Source: Eubacterium sp. CAG:841
GTDB taxonomy: Bacteria; Bacillota; Clostridia; Oscillospirales; CAG-272
Direction of reading: 5' to 3'
NCBI GenBank assembly: GCA_000437375.1
Contig: FR898226.1
Coordinates: 150,709-178,930 of the forward strand
Length of the DNA stretch: 28,222 nt
Positions 13,823 through 22,771 of this stretch are shown one piece after another (the stretch's first letter is position 1; every line of letters begins with the position of its first letter). Under the pieces are notes generated by a model. That model made no database searches, was not told the DNA's origin, and saw only the letters and a list, made by a program, of their open reading frames with translations. The translations under genes and the position numbers were made by a program.

Positions 13823-15736
13823 TTACTTGCCAAGCTGTTTTTTAAGATCATTTGCAACATTTTCGCTACGTGCATCAGCGCCTTTCTGATTCATATGCCA
13901 AGCAGAATTATAAAAGTATTCATCGGGATAAATGCAATCCTTGTAATCGGAGATAACAGTTATGCCAATCTCTTTTAATTTATTTGTATACACCTCAATT
14001 ATCTGATCGGTCACTTTGCTTTCTTCCATGCCTGTTTTCTGCATTGCGGCATAAGTGAAATAAACCGAGCATCCCTTTTCGTCCAGTTTCTTTACAAGCG
14101 CTGTCATCTCTTCTTTTGCGCTCACATCATACTTGAAATTATAGTTATAAATGTTTTTATCCCACTCTCTGCTTGCTTCGTCATCGTCGCCATATTTATT
14201 TGTAGATGTTGAGAAGCGATCGTAAGGTATAAATTTACCGCTTTGAAGCTCTTCACTGAATGAAGAAAATTTGCTTATAAGATCTGTGAAATCCGAACGA
14301 TCAATATAGCGAAGGAAATTATAATCGTTCTGACGGAACGCCCATGCTCTTGAACCTATTGCGCTTGTTCCCAGCGTGTTATATCCGGGTTCCGGCGACC
14401 AAAGAAGTATGTCGCCTTCACCTACAAAGTTTTCGATTATATCGAAGTAAAGAAGCGCACTGATGTTGGCATTTTCACCAAAGTTGATTATTTCGTATTC
14501 TCCGCTGAGCACTTTCTTTATAATATCGCAGTTATAGCCATAGTAAGAGCCGGAACCACCGACAATTATTATTTTCTTTTTATCTTTAGCCCACATAAGT
14601 CTGTCAAGATGATTTGCTCCGTATCTTGCCCAGAAATTATAAAGTGTGAATGTACTGTTTACATAGAAATTTTTGAAGTTATCACAGCCTTTAAAGCTAT
14701 CTTCGCTTATGCCGGGAGTGCCGCCCCACCATCCGCCGCCTTCGCCGGCTTCGGATGCAAACGAACCGTCAAAAACGACAACCGTTTCAAGCTCTTTGCA
14801 GTTCGTAAACGCACCGGAAGAAACGTTTTTAACGGTTTTTGCAATAATTACTTTCTTCATACCTGCATTTTTGAATGCATCGGAAGTTATCTTTGTAACG
14901 GTTGCGCCTCCAAGCGTTTCGGGTATACAAACGATTTCATCATTTCCGGCATATCCGGTTATATGAGCTTCTTTGTTCTTGATTTCATATTTGAAAAGCG
15001 ATTCGTCTGTGTTCTTCTGCCATACACACCAAAGGTCAAGAACAGCCTTACCCTCCGCGTCCACTCTGCCGCCAAGAGAAACAGCCGTACCGCTTCCGTC
15101 TTCTTTCGTGTTGTACTCAACGAGTGTATAGCCGTCGCGCACGAAATATCCTTTTTCGGGAAGAGTGTTGGGATTATGAAATCCCGTAAGCGCATAAGTT
15201 GATTCAAATGTTTTGCTGCCGGAAGAAGATTTGCCATCGCCCGTGTGATAAACTATCTTCATTGAAGTGTTCACATATATTTTCGTTTCCGATGAAGCGT
15301 CAAATTTATAAGTAAGCGAAGAAGAAACCTTCTTTGAAGCATTATTTACAATTGCGTCGTCCTTAGAAATGCCGTCGAATATAAAACCGTCACGCATTTC
15401 AACAGTAATTGTAACCGTCTGCTTTGAACCCACGCCTTTTTTTACTTCTGTCTTTACGGTGCAAGTGTCAGCATTGTAGTTCACAGTTACAAAATCGCCG
15501 ACTTTTTCACTTTCAATGTCATAAATTTTTTCTGCAACAGGCGGGATCACCTCTCCCGTAGTCGTTGTAGTTGTTTGAGTTGTTTGTGAAGTGGATTCCG
15601 AGCTTGTTCCGGTTGTAGTTGTTGAAACAGTTGTATTCGGCTCTGTGCTTGATTCATTGTTTCCCTGCTTTACACAGGAAGCCGCTATGATACAAAACGA
15701 GAGTGTCATAATGAGCGCAAGTATTTTTTTCATCAT
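13823..15736 (-). CDS. lipoprotein with BspA-type leucine-rich repeats and SGNH-like domain
   Basis: A 637-residue surface lipoprotein. The signal peptide ends in IIAASC (lipidated Cys near residue 21). A Ser/Thr-rich spacer covers roughly 27-62. A beta-rich region follows, with a Listeria-Bacteroides-type repeat (GYTLVEYNTKEDGSG). BspA-like LRR_5 repeats come next (ITSDAFKNAGMKKVIIAKTV, then SSGAFTNCKELETVVV). The C-terminal 260 residues resemble DltD/SGNH hydrolases: VGGSGSYYGYN as block I, IINFGENANI, GDILLWSPEPGYN, and a final WHMNQKGA with the candidate catalytic histidine. The acidic residue usual before that His is not obvious. Two adjacent ATGs exist; the second (15733) has better spacing to AAGGAG. 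It starts 8 nt after purA, an unexpected partner. Enzyme activity is inferred. Confidence 0.8.
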   Translation of the reverse strand: MMKKILALIMTLSFCIIAASCVKQGNNESSTEPNTTVSTTTTGTSSESTSQTTQTTTTTTGEVIPPVAEKIYDIESEKVGDFVTVNYNADTCTVKTEVKKGVGSKQTVTITVEMRDGFIFDGISKDDAIVNNASKKVSSSLTYKFDASSETKIYVNTSMKIVYHTGDGKSSSGSKTFESTYALTGFHNPNTLPEKGYFVRDGYTLVEYNTKEDGSGTAVSLGGRVDAEGKAVLDLWCVWQKNTDESLFKYEIKNKEAHITGYAGNDEIVCIPETLGGATVTKITSDAFKNAGMKKVIIAKTVKNVSSGAFTNCKELETVVVFDGSFASEAGEGGGWWGGTPGISEDSFKGCDNFKNFYVNSTFTLYNFWARYGANHLDRLMWAKDKKKIIIVGGSGSYYGYNCDIIKKVLSGEYEIINFGENANISALLYFDIIENFVGEGDILLWSPEPGYNTLGTSAIGSRAWAFRQNDYNFLRYIDRSDFTDLISKFSSFSEELQSGKFIPYDRFSTSTNKYGDDDEASREWDKNIYNYNFKYDVSAKEEMTALVKKLDEKGCSVYFTYAAMQKTGMEESKVTDQIIEVYTNKLKEIGITVISDYKDCIYPDEYFYNSAWHMNQKGADARSENVANDLKKQLGK

Positions 15737-15744
15737 TTTACTCC

Positions 15745-17016
15745 TTACATTTCAAAATATTCGTCTCTGCCCGCGCCGACAGAAACATATTTTATTTTGC
15801 AGTTTGTCATTTTCTGAATATAGAGTATATAGTCCTTTGCAGCCTGCGGAAGCTCGTCGAAGCTTCTGCAACCGCTGATGTCCTCTTTCCAGCCGGGCAT
15901 ATATTCATAAACCGGTTTTGCTTCTTCAAGCGCCTTTCCTGACGGGAAAACATCGGTCATCTCGCCGTAAACGTCATATTTTACACATACGGGAATCTTG
16001 TCAAGATACGAAAGAACATCAAGCTTTGTAAGGGCAATTTCATCTGCGCCCTGCATAAGTATTCCGTATTTTGATGCGGGAATATCAAATCCGCCGACTC
16101 TTCTCGGTCTGCCCGTTGCCGCACCGTATTCGTTGCCGGCGTCGCGAAGCGCCTTGCCCTCTTCACCAAAAAGTTCGCATGTGAACGGACCTTCGCCTAC
16201 GCAGCTCGAATATGCCTTCATTATACCGATAGCCTTGTCAAGCTTCTTTGAAGGAATTCCGGCGCCGATCGGAGCATATGCGGAAATTGTTGACGAAGCG
16301 GAAGTATAAGGATAAATGCCGAAGTCAATATCGCGAAGCGCGCCAAGCTGAGCTTCAAACATTATATTTTTGCCGTTTGCAATAGCATTTTCAAGATATT
16401 CTGTAGTGTTGCAGATATAATCTTTGAAAGGAAGCCCGTATTTTTCAAGCCACTCAACCATATCGTCTGACGATACAGGCTCATGACCATAGCCCTTTTC
16501 AATTGTGAGGTTTTTCCACTCAACTATGGCGGGCAGACGTTTTTTTGTATCCTCCATATGAAGCAGATCGCCCATGCGGAGAGCTTTTTTCATATATTTG
16601 TCCGCATAAACGGGAGAAATTCCGCGTCTTGTCGAACCAAATTTCGCATCACCGAGTCTGTCCTCCTCAAGGCAGTCAAGAAGCTTATGATAAGGCATGC
16701 AGATTGTTGCCCTGTCGCTTATTTTAAGGTGATCGGGGGTGATTTCTATTCCCGCATCACGCAGACGCTGTACCTCACCGAAAAGGTGTTCAACGTCTAT
16801 AACCATTCCGGGTCCCATAACGTTCACCGTTTCATCACGAAGTATTCCCGAGGGAAGCAGATTAAGAATAAATTTGCCCTTGTCGTTTACAACAGTATGA
16901 CCTGCATTGTTTCCGCCCTGATATCTTGAGACTATATCGTACTTTTCGCTGAGCAAATCGACCATACGTCCCTTGCCTTCGTCTCCCCAGTTAATTCCCA
17001 CAATTGCTGTAAGCAT
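15745..17016 (-). CDS. purA: adenylosuccinate synthetase
   Basis: Cytoplasmic GTP-dependent enzyme joining IMP and aspartate to adenylosuccinate, the first committed step to AMP. The 423 residues match the family length. The N-terminal P-loop NWGDEGKGRMVD (the more common form has GKGK) is followed by GGNNAGHTVV with the catalytic His. The GAATGRPRRVGGFD loop and the guanine-specificity segment LTKLDVL lie near residues 300-340. It starts 11 nt after purB with GAGG upstream, and is followed 8 nt later by the lipoprotein gene. Third gene of the pyrG operon. Confidence 0.96.
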   Translation of the reverse strand: MLTAIVGINWGDEGKGRMVDLLSEKYDIVSRYQGGNNAGHTVVNDKGKFILNLLPSGILRDETVNVMGPGMVIDVEHLFGEVQRLRDAGIEITPDHLKISDRATICMPYHKLLDCLEEDRLGDAKFGSTRRGISPVYADKYMKKALRMGDLLHMEDTKKRLPAIVEWKNLTIEKGYGHEPVSSDDMVEWLEKYGLPFKDYICNTTEYLENAIANGKNIMFEAQLGALRDIDFGIYPYTSASSTISAYAPIGAGIPSKKLDKAIGIMKAYSSCVGEGPFTCELFGEEGKALRDAGNEYGAATGRPRRVGGFDIPASKYGILMQGADEIALTKLDVLSYLDKIPVCVKYDVYGEMTDVFPSGKALEEAKPVYEYMPGWKEDISGCRSFDELPQAAKDYILYIQKMTNCKIKYVSVGAGRDEYFEM

Positions 17017-17027
17017 TTTTCTTTACC

Positions 17028-18458
17028 TCACACATTTATTTTTATATTTACTCCGAGCATATCCTTGTTTTTTTCAAGAACAGGATAAACACACCCGTCT
17101 ATAAAGTCTTCCGTTTGTTTTTCCGCACACCCGGTAAAGGTTTTCGGGTCCGAAAGTTCGTTCATTTCCTCTTTTGTAAGCCCGAAAGTCCGATCATTCA
17201 GTATGCGGTTAAGCAAGTCGTTCTCTCCTCCGGAAAGTTTCATTTCTTTTGCCACCGCCACGCTGTGAACGCGGATAGCTTCGTGCAGAGTCTGCCTGTC
17301 TCCGCCTTTCTTCACACAATACATAAGAATATTTTCCGTCGCCATAAAAGGAAGCTCTTCGTCCAGATGCCGTTTTATCATGGCAGGATATACGCTTCCG
17401 CCGGATATTACGTTTATATAAAGCGAAAGTATTGCATCCGTTGCAAGGAATGCTTCCGGAACGGAAATTCTCTTGTTTGCGGAATCATCAAGCGTTCTTT
17501 CAAGCCATTGAGACGCTGCCGTTACCGCAGGATTCATAACGTCTGCCATAACGTATCTTGAAAGCGAGGCTATTCTCTCGCTTCTCATCGGGTTACGCTT
17601 ATATGCCATTGCCGATGAGCCTATCTGGCCTGCTTCAAACGGTTCGTCAAACTCTTTCAGGTGAGAAAGAAGCCTTATATCTCCCGCAAATTTCGATGCG
17701 CTCTGCGCTATTCCGCAAAGTACTGAAAGCACATCGTAATCGAGCTTTCTCGAATATGTCTGTCCCGAGACCGGAACACAGCCGTCAAACCCCATTTTAT
17801 CGGCTATCAGCTTTTCAAGTTCTGTAACTTTTTCCGTATTTCCGTCAAAAAGTTCAAGGAAGCTTGCCGAAGTGCCCGTTGTACCTTTGCATCCGAGCAG
17901 CTTCATTTCCGTAAGCTGAAAATCCAGATGACGAAGATCTGAAAGAAGGTCGTTGCACCAAAGCGTCGCCCGCTTGCCCACAGTGGTCGGCTGTGCCGCC
18001 TGAAAATGAGTATATGCAAGCGTCGGAAGCGATTTATATTTCAATGCAAAATCAACTGTCGCCTTTATTGCGTTTACAAGCAGCTTTTTTATTTGCAAAA
18101 GTGCCGCGCGCATAAGTATAACATCCGTATTGTCACCGACATAGCACGATGTAGCGCCAAGATGAATTATTCCTTTCGCTTTCGGGCAGGCGTCTCCGAA
18201 TGTCTTTACATGCGCCATAACATCGTGACGGACAAGCGACTCATACTTTGCGGCAAGCTCATAGTCAATATCGTTGACATGAGCCTTCATCTCCGATATC
18301 TGCTCGTCGGTTATGTCAAGCCCAAGCTCTTTCTCGCTTTCGGCAAGAGCCACCCAAAGCTTTCTCCACGTCGAAAATTTCTCGTCGGGAGAAAATATCT
18401 TTTTCATTTCATCGCTTGCATAGCGGGAACAAAGAGGGCTTTCATATGTATTTTTCAT
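17028..18458 (-). CDS. purB: adenylosuccinate lyase
   Basis: Fumarase/aspartase-superfamily homotetramer that cleaves adenylosuccinate to AMP plus fumarate, and SAICAR to AICAR. At 476 residues it belongs to the longer form of the family. The superfamily signature GSSAMAYKRNPMRSE lies near residue 285, with the catalytic serine in this flexible loop. HLGATSCYVGDNTD (near 100) and LPTLAYTHFQAAQPTTVGKR (near 150, catalytic His region) are the other conserved blocks. The ribosome site is weak (AAGGATA). The gap to pyrG is 18 nt. With purA it provides both steps from IMP to AMP. Confidence 0.96.
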   Translation of the reverse strand: MKNTYESPLCSRYASDEMKKIFSPDEKFSTWRKLWVALAESEKELGLDITDEQISEMKAHVNDIDYELAAKYESLVRHDVMAHVKTFGDACPKAKGIIHLGATSCYVGDNTDVILMRAALLQIKKLLVNAIKATVDFALKYKSLPTLAYTHFQAAQPTTVGKRATLWCNDLLSDLRHLDFQLTEMKLLGCKGTTGTSASFLELFDGNTEKVTELEKLIADKMGFDGCVPVSGQTYSRKLDYDVLSVLCGIAQSASKFAGDIRLLSHLKEFDEPFEAGQIGSSAMAYKRNPMRSERIASLSRYVMADVMNPAVTAASQWLERTLDDSANKRISVPEAFLATDAILSLYINVISGGSVYPAMIKRHLDEELPFMATENILMYCVKKGGDRQTLHEAIRVHSVAVAKEMKLSGGENDLLNRILNDRTFGLTKEEMNELSDPKTFTGCAEKQTEDFIDGCVYPVLEKNKDMLGVNIKINV

Positions 18459-18476
18459 ATGTGTATCCTTAAATTT

Positions 18477-20090
18477 TTATTTTTCACTTTCCGATTTTTC
18501 AAGCGCCGCACCGACAAATCCCAAAAACAGCGGATGAGGCTTGTTGGGTCTGCTCTTGAATTCCGGATGATACTGAACACCGACGAAGAACGGTCTTTCC
18601 GTTATCTCAACAGTCTCAACCAAACGTCCGTCCGGCGAAGTTCCGCTTATTGTAAGACCGGCATTTTCCATATCGGCACGATAATCGTTGTTGAATTCGT
18701 AACGGTGACGGTGTCTTTCAGCAATCTCACCTGTTTTGTAGCAACGCTTCATTGTTGTGCCGTCTTTTATCACGCACGGATAGCTTCCGAGCCTGAGTGT
18801 TCCGCCTTTGTCTATTTCGTCGCTCTGACCGGGCATAAAGTCTATCACCTTATGCTCCGAATCCGGATCAAACTCTCCTGAGTTTGCGTCCTTGTATCCG
18901 AGAACGTCCCTTGCATATTCTATAACGGCTATCTGCATTCCGAGACATATTCCGAAATACGGAATATTGTTTTCTCTTGCATATTTTGCCGCAGCTATCT
19001 TGCCTTCTATGCCCCTGTTACCAAAACCGCCCGGAACAAGTATTCCCGAAACATCTGAGAATATTTCTTTGGCGTTTTCATGCGTAACGGTTTCGGAATC
19101 TATCCATTTTATCTTGACATGCGTGCCAAGTTCGTATCCGGCATGGCGCAAAGCTTCGGCAACCGAAAGATATGCGTCGTGAAGCTGAACATACTTTCCT
19201 ACAAGTGCTATGCGGACAGTCTTGTCTCTGCTTTCTATTCGACGTACAAGCGCTTCCCATTCGGAAAGGTCGGGCTTTGGAGCATCTATATTGAGCTCGC
19301 GGCAGACTATATCCGAAAAATGGGACTTTTCAAGCATAAGCGGCGCTTCGTAAAGCACGGGAAGCGTCATATTCTCTATAACGCAATCCGGTTTTACATT
19401 GCAGAAATTTGCTATCTTGCGGAATATACTTTCGTCTTCTATATGCTCGTCACAACGAAGAATAAGTATTCCGGGATTTATTCCCGAGCCCTGAAGTTCC
19501 TTTACGGAGTGTTGTGTCGGCTTTGACTTATGTTCGCCCGACGCCTTGAGATAAGGTACAAGAGTGACATGTATATAAAGAGAATTTTCGCTTCCGACCT
19601 CGTGTCCTACCTGTCTTATCGCCTCAATATAAGGCTGACTTTCGATATCGCCTGTAGTTCCGCCTATTTCGGTTATAACGACATCGGCTGAGGTCTTTTT
19701 GCCTACGGAGTATATGAATTTCTTTATCTCGTCCGTAATATGAGGAATTATCTGTACCGTACTGCCGAGATATTCTCCTCTGCGCTCCTTTGAAAGCACA
19801 TTCGAGAAAACCTTTCCCGTCGTAAGGTTCGAATATTTGTTAAGATCCTCATCAATAAATCTTTCATAGTGACCGAGATCGAGATCCGTCTCCGCTCCAT
19901 CCTCCGTAACATAGACTTCTCCGTGCTGATACGGGCTCATTGTTCCGGGATCGACGTTTATGTACGGATCAAGCTTCTGTGCCGCAACTTTAAGTCCTCT
20001 TGCCTTGAGCAATCTTCCCAGAGACGCTGCCGTTATTCCCTTGCCGAGTCCGGAAACGACACCTCCGGTAACAAATATGTACTTAGTCAT
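18477..20090 (-). CDS. pyrG: CTP synthase (glutamine-hydrolysing)
   Basis: Makes CTP from UTP using ATP and glutamine. The N-terminal synthetase domain starts YIFVTGGVVSGLGKGITAAS (P-loop), followed by LDPYINVDPGTMSPYQHGEV and the Mg-binding EDGAETDLDLGHYERF. The C-terminal class I glutaminase domain has PYFGICLGMQ with the nucleophilic Cys near residue 380 and VQYHPEFKSRP with the His and Glu of the triad. The ATG at 20090 is preferred (537 residues) because GGAG lies 9 nt upstream; an ATG at 20099 abuts the same GGAG. The start codon overlaps the end of a 30-codon upstream ORF by 8 nt, suggesting translational coupling. First enzyme gene of the operon. Confidence 0.96.
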   Translation of the reverse strand: MTKYIFVTGGVVSGLGKGITAASLGRLLKARGLKVAAQKLDPYINVDPGTMSPYQHGEVYVTEDGAETDLDLGHYERFIDEDLNKYSNLTTGKVFSNVLSKERRGEYLGSTVQIIPHITDEIKKFIYSVGKKTSADVVITEIGGTTGDIESQPYIEAIRQVGHEVGSENSLYIHVTLVPYLKASGEHKSKPTQHSVKELQGSGINPGILILRCDEHIEDESIFRKIANFCNVKPDCVIENMTLPVLYEAPLMLEKSHFSDIVCRELNIDAPKPDLSEWEALVRRIESRDKTVRIALVGKYVQLHDAYLSVAEALRHAGYELGTHVKIKWIDSETVTHENAKEIFSDVSGILVPGGFGNRGIEGKIAAAKYARENNIPYFGICLGMQIAVIEYARDVLGYKDANSGEFDPDSEHKVIDFMPGQSDEIDKGGTLRLGSYPCVIKDGTTMKRCYKTGEIAERHRHRYEFNNDYRADMENAGLTISGTSPDGRLVETVEITERPFFVGVQYHPEFKSRPNKPHPLFLGFVGAALEKSESEK

Positions 20091-20175
20091 CGAGGTCATC
20101 TCCTCTCTGTTCGGAATGTTCTCTTTTCATAATTTTTCCGTGTCTTTTTTCAGACACCCGTTTGTCATGCTCCAT
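20083..20175 (-). CDS. 30-residue leader ORF overlapping the pyrG start
   Basis: Too short for usual gene finders. It starts ATG at 20175 with AAGGAG 11 nt and AAAGG 1 nt upstream. It reads MEHDKRVSEKRHGKIMKREH and ends GDDLDD. The stop TAA lies inside the pyrG start region (ATGACTAA), an 8-nt overlap. The pyrG ribosome site GGAG lies inside this ORF, so ribosomes translating it would reach the pyrG start. The product is very hydrophilic and charged, with no visible domain. A GTGTCT/AGACAC hairpin (20140-20157) lies within it. It may be a regulatory leader peptide or a coupling device; it could also be untranslated. Confidence 0.5.
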   Translation of the reverse strand: MEHDKRVSEKRHGKIMKREHSEQRGDDLDD

Positions 20176-20217
20176 ACCTTTCTTTTCTCCTTATTTGCGA
20201 ATATAAAAACGCATTTA

Positions 20218-20246
20218 AGTATATCATAAAAATTCTCTTTTTTCAA
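20218..20246 (-). promoter_or_regulatory. sigma-A promoter of the pyrG-purB-purA operon
   Basis: Minus strand: -35 TTGAAA at 20246-20241, 17-nt spacer, -10 TATACT at 20223-20218. The predicted start near 20212-20214 gives a leader of about 120 nt containing the short ORF. The initial transcribed sequence has no GGG run. Confidence 0.8.
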
Positions 20247-20347
20247 TATCATATCAAAATAAAGTTATGTTATTTTTCAATTTGCAGACGGCTTTATATC
20301 AAAAATCGGAAAACACGCCGAAAGGTGATCAATTTGCTTTGTACATA

Positions 20348-20376
20348 TTGACAAACAGGCTTTTTTGTGAGATAAT
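20348..20376 (+). promoter_or_regulatory. sigma-A promoter of the ABC-2 transporter operon
   Basis: TTGACA at 20348-20353, 17-nt spacer, GATAAT at 20371-20376. It is about 43 nt upstream of the ATPase start and divergent from the pyrG promoter. The stretch between the two promoters (20247-20347) showed nothing else recognisable. Confidence 0.85.
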
Positions 20377-20418
20377 ATATCAACCGCTCTATAATAAAAG
20401 AAACGGGGAAATAAAATA

Positions 20419-21123
20419 ATGCTTAACATTTCACATCTTACAAAAACATATGGAACAAAAAAAGCGGTGGACGATCTTTCGCTGCATATCGCGCCGGGAG
20501 AAATATACGGCTTTATAGGACACAACGGTGCCGGAAAGACAACAACTCTCAAATCCGTTGTCGGGATACTTTCGTTTGACGAAGGCGAAATAAAAATAGA
20601 CGGAGTTTCAATAAAAGAAAGCCCCATTGCCTGCAAGAAAAAAATCGCCTACATACCGGATAACCCCGACCTTTACGAGTTTATGACGGGAATAAAATAT
20701 CTTAACTTCATTGCCGATATTTTCGGTGTAAGTGCTGATGAACGCAAATACAAGATCGCAAAATATGCTGATATGTTTGAAATAACGCAGGATCTTGCTC
20801 AGCCTATATCGGCGTACTCGCACGGAATGAAGCAGAAGCTTGCAATAATATCGGCGTGGATACACAATCCCCGGCTTATCATAATGGATGAACCGTTTGT
20901 CGGTCTTGACCCGAAAGCTTCTCACCTCCTGAAAGGGATGATGCGTGAAGTGTGCGAAAACGGCGGAGCTATATTCTTCTCTACCCACGTTCTTGAAGTT
21001 GCCGAAAAGCTTTGCGACAAAGTAGCTATAATAAAAGGCGGAAAGCTTATACGCTCCGGCACGATGGAGGAAGTCAAAGGCGATGCGTCACTTGAGGAAG
21101 TATTTCTTGAGTTGGAGGGCTGA
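20419..21123 (+). CDS. ABC transporter ATP-binding protein (ABC-2 type)
   Basis: A 234-residue cytoplasmic ATPase. Walker A GHNGAGKTTT lies near residue 34-43, the Q-loop region is replaced by IAYIPDNPDLYEFMTG, the signature is YSHGMKQKLAI near 134-144 (S-H-G-M, usual for this subfamily), Walker B LIIMDEPFVGLDPKA near 154-168, and the H-loop FFSTHVLEVAE near 188. It is a DrrA/CcmA-like exporter or multi-subunit permease ATPase. It begins after GGGG-A and ends 2 nt before the membrane partner. The substrate cannot be read from the sequence. Confidence 0.92.
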   Translation: MLNISHLTKTYGTKKAVDDLSLHIAPGEIYGFIGHNGAGKTTTLKSVVGILSFDEGEIKIDGVSIKESPIACKKKIAYIPDNPDLYEFMTGIKYLNFIADIFGVSADERKYKIAKYADMFEITQDLAQPISAYSHGMKQKLAIISAWIHNPRLIIMDEPFVGLDPKASHLLKGMMREVCENGGAIFFSTHVLEVAEKLCDKVAIIKGGKLIRSGTMEEVKGDASLEEVFLELEG

Positions 21124-21125
21124 AA

Positions 21126-22727
21126 ATGCTTAAAATATTACTCAGAAAACAGATGACGGAGCTTTATCGCGGCTTTTTCTACGATCAGAAAAAGAATAAA
21201 GCGCGTTCAAAGCTTTCAAGCGCTCTTTTCATTTCAATGTACGTCATTCTCATGGTCGTAATTCTCGGCGGAATGTTTACGCTGCTGTCAATATCAATGT
21301 GTTCTCCGCTCGTATCATCCGGTATGGGCTGGCTTTACTTCGGAATAATTTCGACGATTGCGATCGCACTTGGAATCTTCGGCAGCGTATTCAATACATA
21401 TTCCGCTCTTTATCTTGCAAAGGATAACGATCTGCTTCTCTCGCTTCCGATTCCGGTAAAATACATACTTATATCTCGTCTCTTTAGTGTATATATTCTC
21501 GGACTTATGTTTTCGGCGCTTTCAATCGTGCCCGGAGTTATAGTGTACAACATCGTTGCGGGCGCCACCGCCATGACTGTTATCGGCGGAATAATGTTTC
21601 TTTTAAGCATTTCGCTTGTCGTTCTCATTTTGTCATGTGCGCTCGGATGGGTGGTTGCAAAGGTGAGCCTTAAACTGAAAAACAAAAGCTTTATAACCGT
21701 ATTTCTTTCGCTTTTGTTTTTTGCCGCTTACTATTTTGTATATTTCAAAGCGAATGAGGTAATAAGCCATATAATTGAAAATGCGGCGTCAATAGGCGAC
21801 AAAATAAAAGGTTCTGCATATCCTATATACATAATCGGACGTTCTGCGGAAGGAGATCTCCTCTCAATTCTTCTTTTCTTTGCGATCACCGCAGTAATTC
21901 TTTTCGTTGTTCTTTATATAATCGCGCACGGATTTATAAAAATAGCAACATCGAGCGGATCTTCAGCGAAAACAAAATACGTAGAAAAAACAGCAAAAAA
22001 GAACAGTATCTTCGGTGCTATGCTCGGCAAAGAGTTCGCGCGTTTCACGGCAAGTCCGAATTATATGCTCAACTGCGGTTTCGGAATAATCTTTCTGCCG
22101 ATAGCGGGCGTGCTTATATTTATAAAAGGCTCGGATCTTGCATCAAACTTAGCACAAGCGCTCGGTGACAAAGCTGAAAGCTTTATTCCCGTGCTTTTCT
22201 GTGCCGCGCTATGTATGCTTGCTTCTATGAACGATATGGCGGCACCGTCAGTATCTCTTGAAGGCAAAAACATATGGATAGCTCAGTCCCTGCCGATAAA
22301 TGCTTGGGTTGCGCTTAAAGCAAAGCTCTATGTGCAAATAATTCTCACGACCGTTCCGGCTTCAATATGTATTGCAGCTTATCTTGTGAAAATGAACAGC
22401 GGACTTCTTTCCGGAATTCTCGTTGTTATATTTTCTGTAATATACATATTCCTTTCTGCCCTTTTCGGACTTTTCGTCGGTCTTAAAAAGCCTAATCTGA
22501 CATGGACAAATGAAATCTACCCGATAAAGCAAAGTCTTAGCGTTATGCTCGCAATCTTCGGCAGTTGGGGATTTGCCGTTATTATGGTGGCAGCATATTT
22601 GTTCCTTAGCTTTTTTGTCAGCGCTACACTTTTTATCGCAATATTTTCACTCTTGTCGGCAATACTTGCTTTCGTCCTCTATCGTTGGATAAAAATAAAA
22701 GGCTCAAAGATATTCTCCGAGCTTTGA
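21126..22727 (+). CDS. ABC-2 type membrane protein, substrate unknown
   Basis: A 533-residue integral membrane protein. A positively charged N-terminal amphipathic stretch is followed by about 11-12 hydrophobic segments, arranged as six in the first half (roughly residues 32-275) and six in the second half (roughly 320-525), joined by a soluble Lys-rich loop. This size and layout match large ABC-2 permeases of Firmicutes that pair with a single ATPase. The second half has LEGKNIWIAQSLPINAWVAL, a motif typical of this group. It is coupled to the preceding ATPase, with only 2 nt between them. Export of a peptide, lipid or drug is possible; none can be favoured. Confidence 0.82.
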   Translation: MLKILLRKQMTELYRGFFYDQKKNKARSKLSSALFISMYVILMVVILGGMFTLLSISMCSPLVSSGMGWLYFGIISTIAIALGIFGSVFNTYSALYLAKDNDLLLSLPIPVKYILISRLFSVYILGLMFSALSIVPGVIVYNIVAGATAMTVIGGIMFLLSISLVVLILSCALGWVVAKVSLKLKNKSFITVFLSLLFFAAYYFVYFKANEVISHIIENAASIGDKIKGSAYPIYIIGRSAEGDLLSILLFFAITAVILFVVLYIIAHGFIKIATSSGSSAKTKYVEKTAKKNSIFGAMLGKEFARFTASPNYMLNCGFGIIFLPIAGVLIFIKGSDLASNLAQALGDKAESFIPVLFCAALCMLASMNDMAAPSVSLEGKNIWIAQSLPINAWVALKAKLYVQIILTTVPASICIAAYLVKMNSGLLSGILVVIFSVIYIFLSALFGLFVGLKKPNLTWTNEIYPIKQSLSVMLAIFGSWGFAVIMVAAYLFLSFFVSATLFIAIFSLLSAILAFVLYRWIKIKGSKIFSEL

Positions 22728-22735
22728 TAGTAAAT

Positions 22736-22768
22736 AATCCGCCCGAATTAAAAATCGGACGGATTTTT
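22736..22768. terminator. terminator between convergent ABC-2 permease and LysR genes
   Basis: AATCCG-CCGA and TCGG-CGGATT form a stem with one internal mismatch and an A-rich loop, followed by T residues on the plus strand. Confidence 0.7.
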
Positions 22769-22771
22769 CGT

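Noticed and set aside
20091..20223. Reiterative-G attenuator of the Bacillus pyrG type
   Set aside because: The predicted transcript start has no GGG run and no terminator with a T tract lies between the promoter and pyrG.
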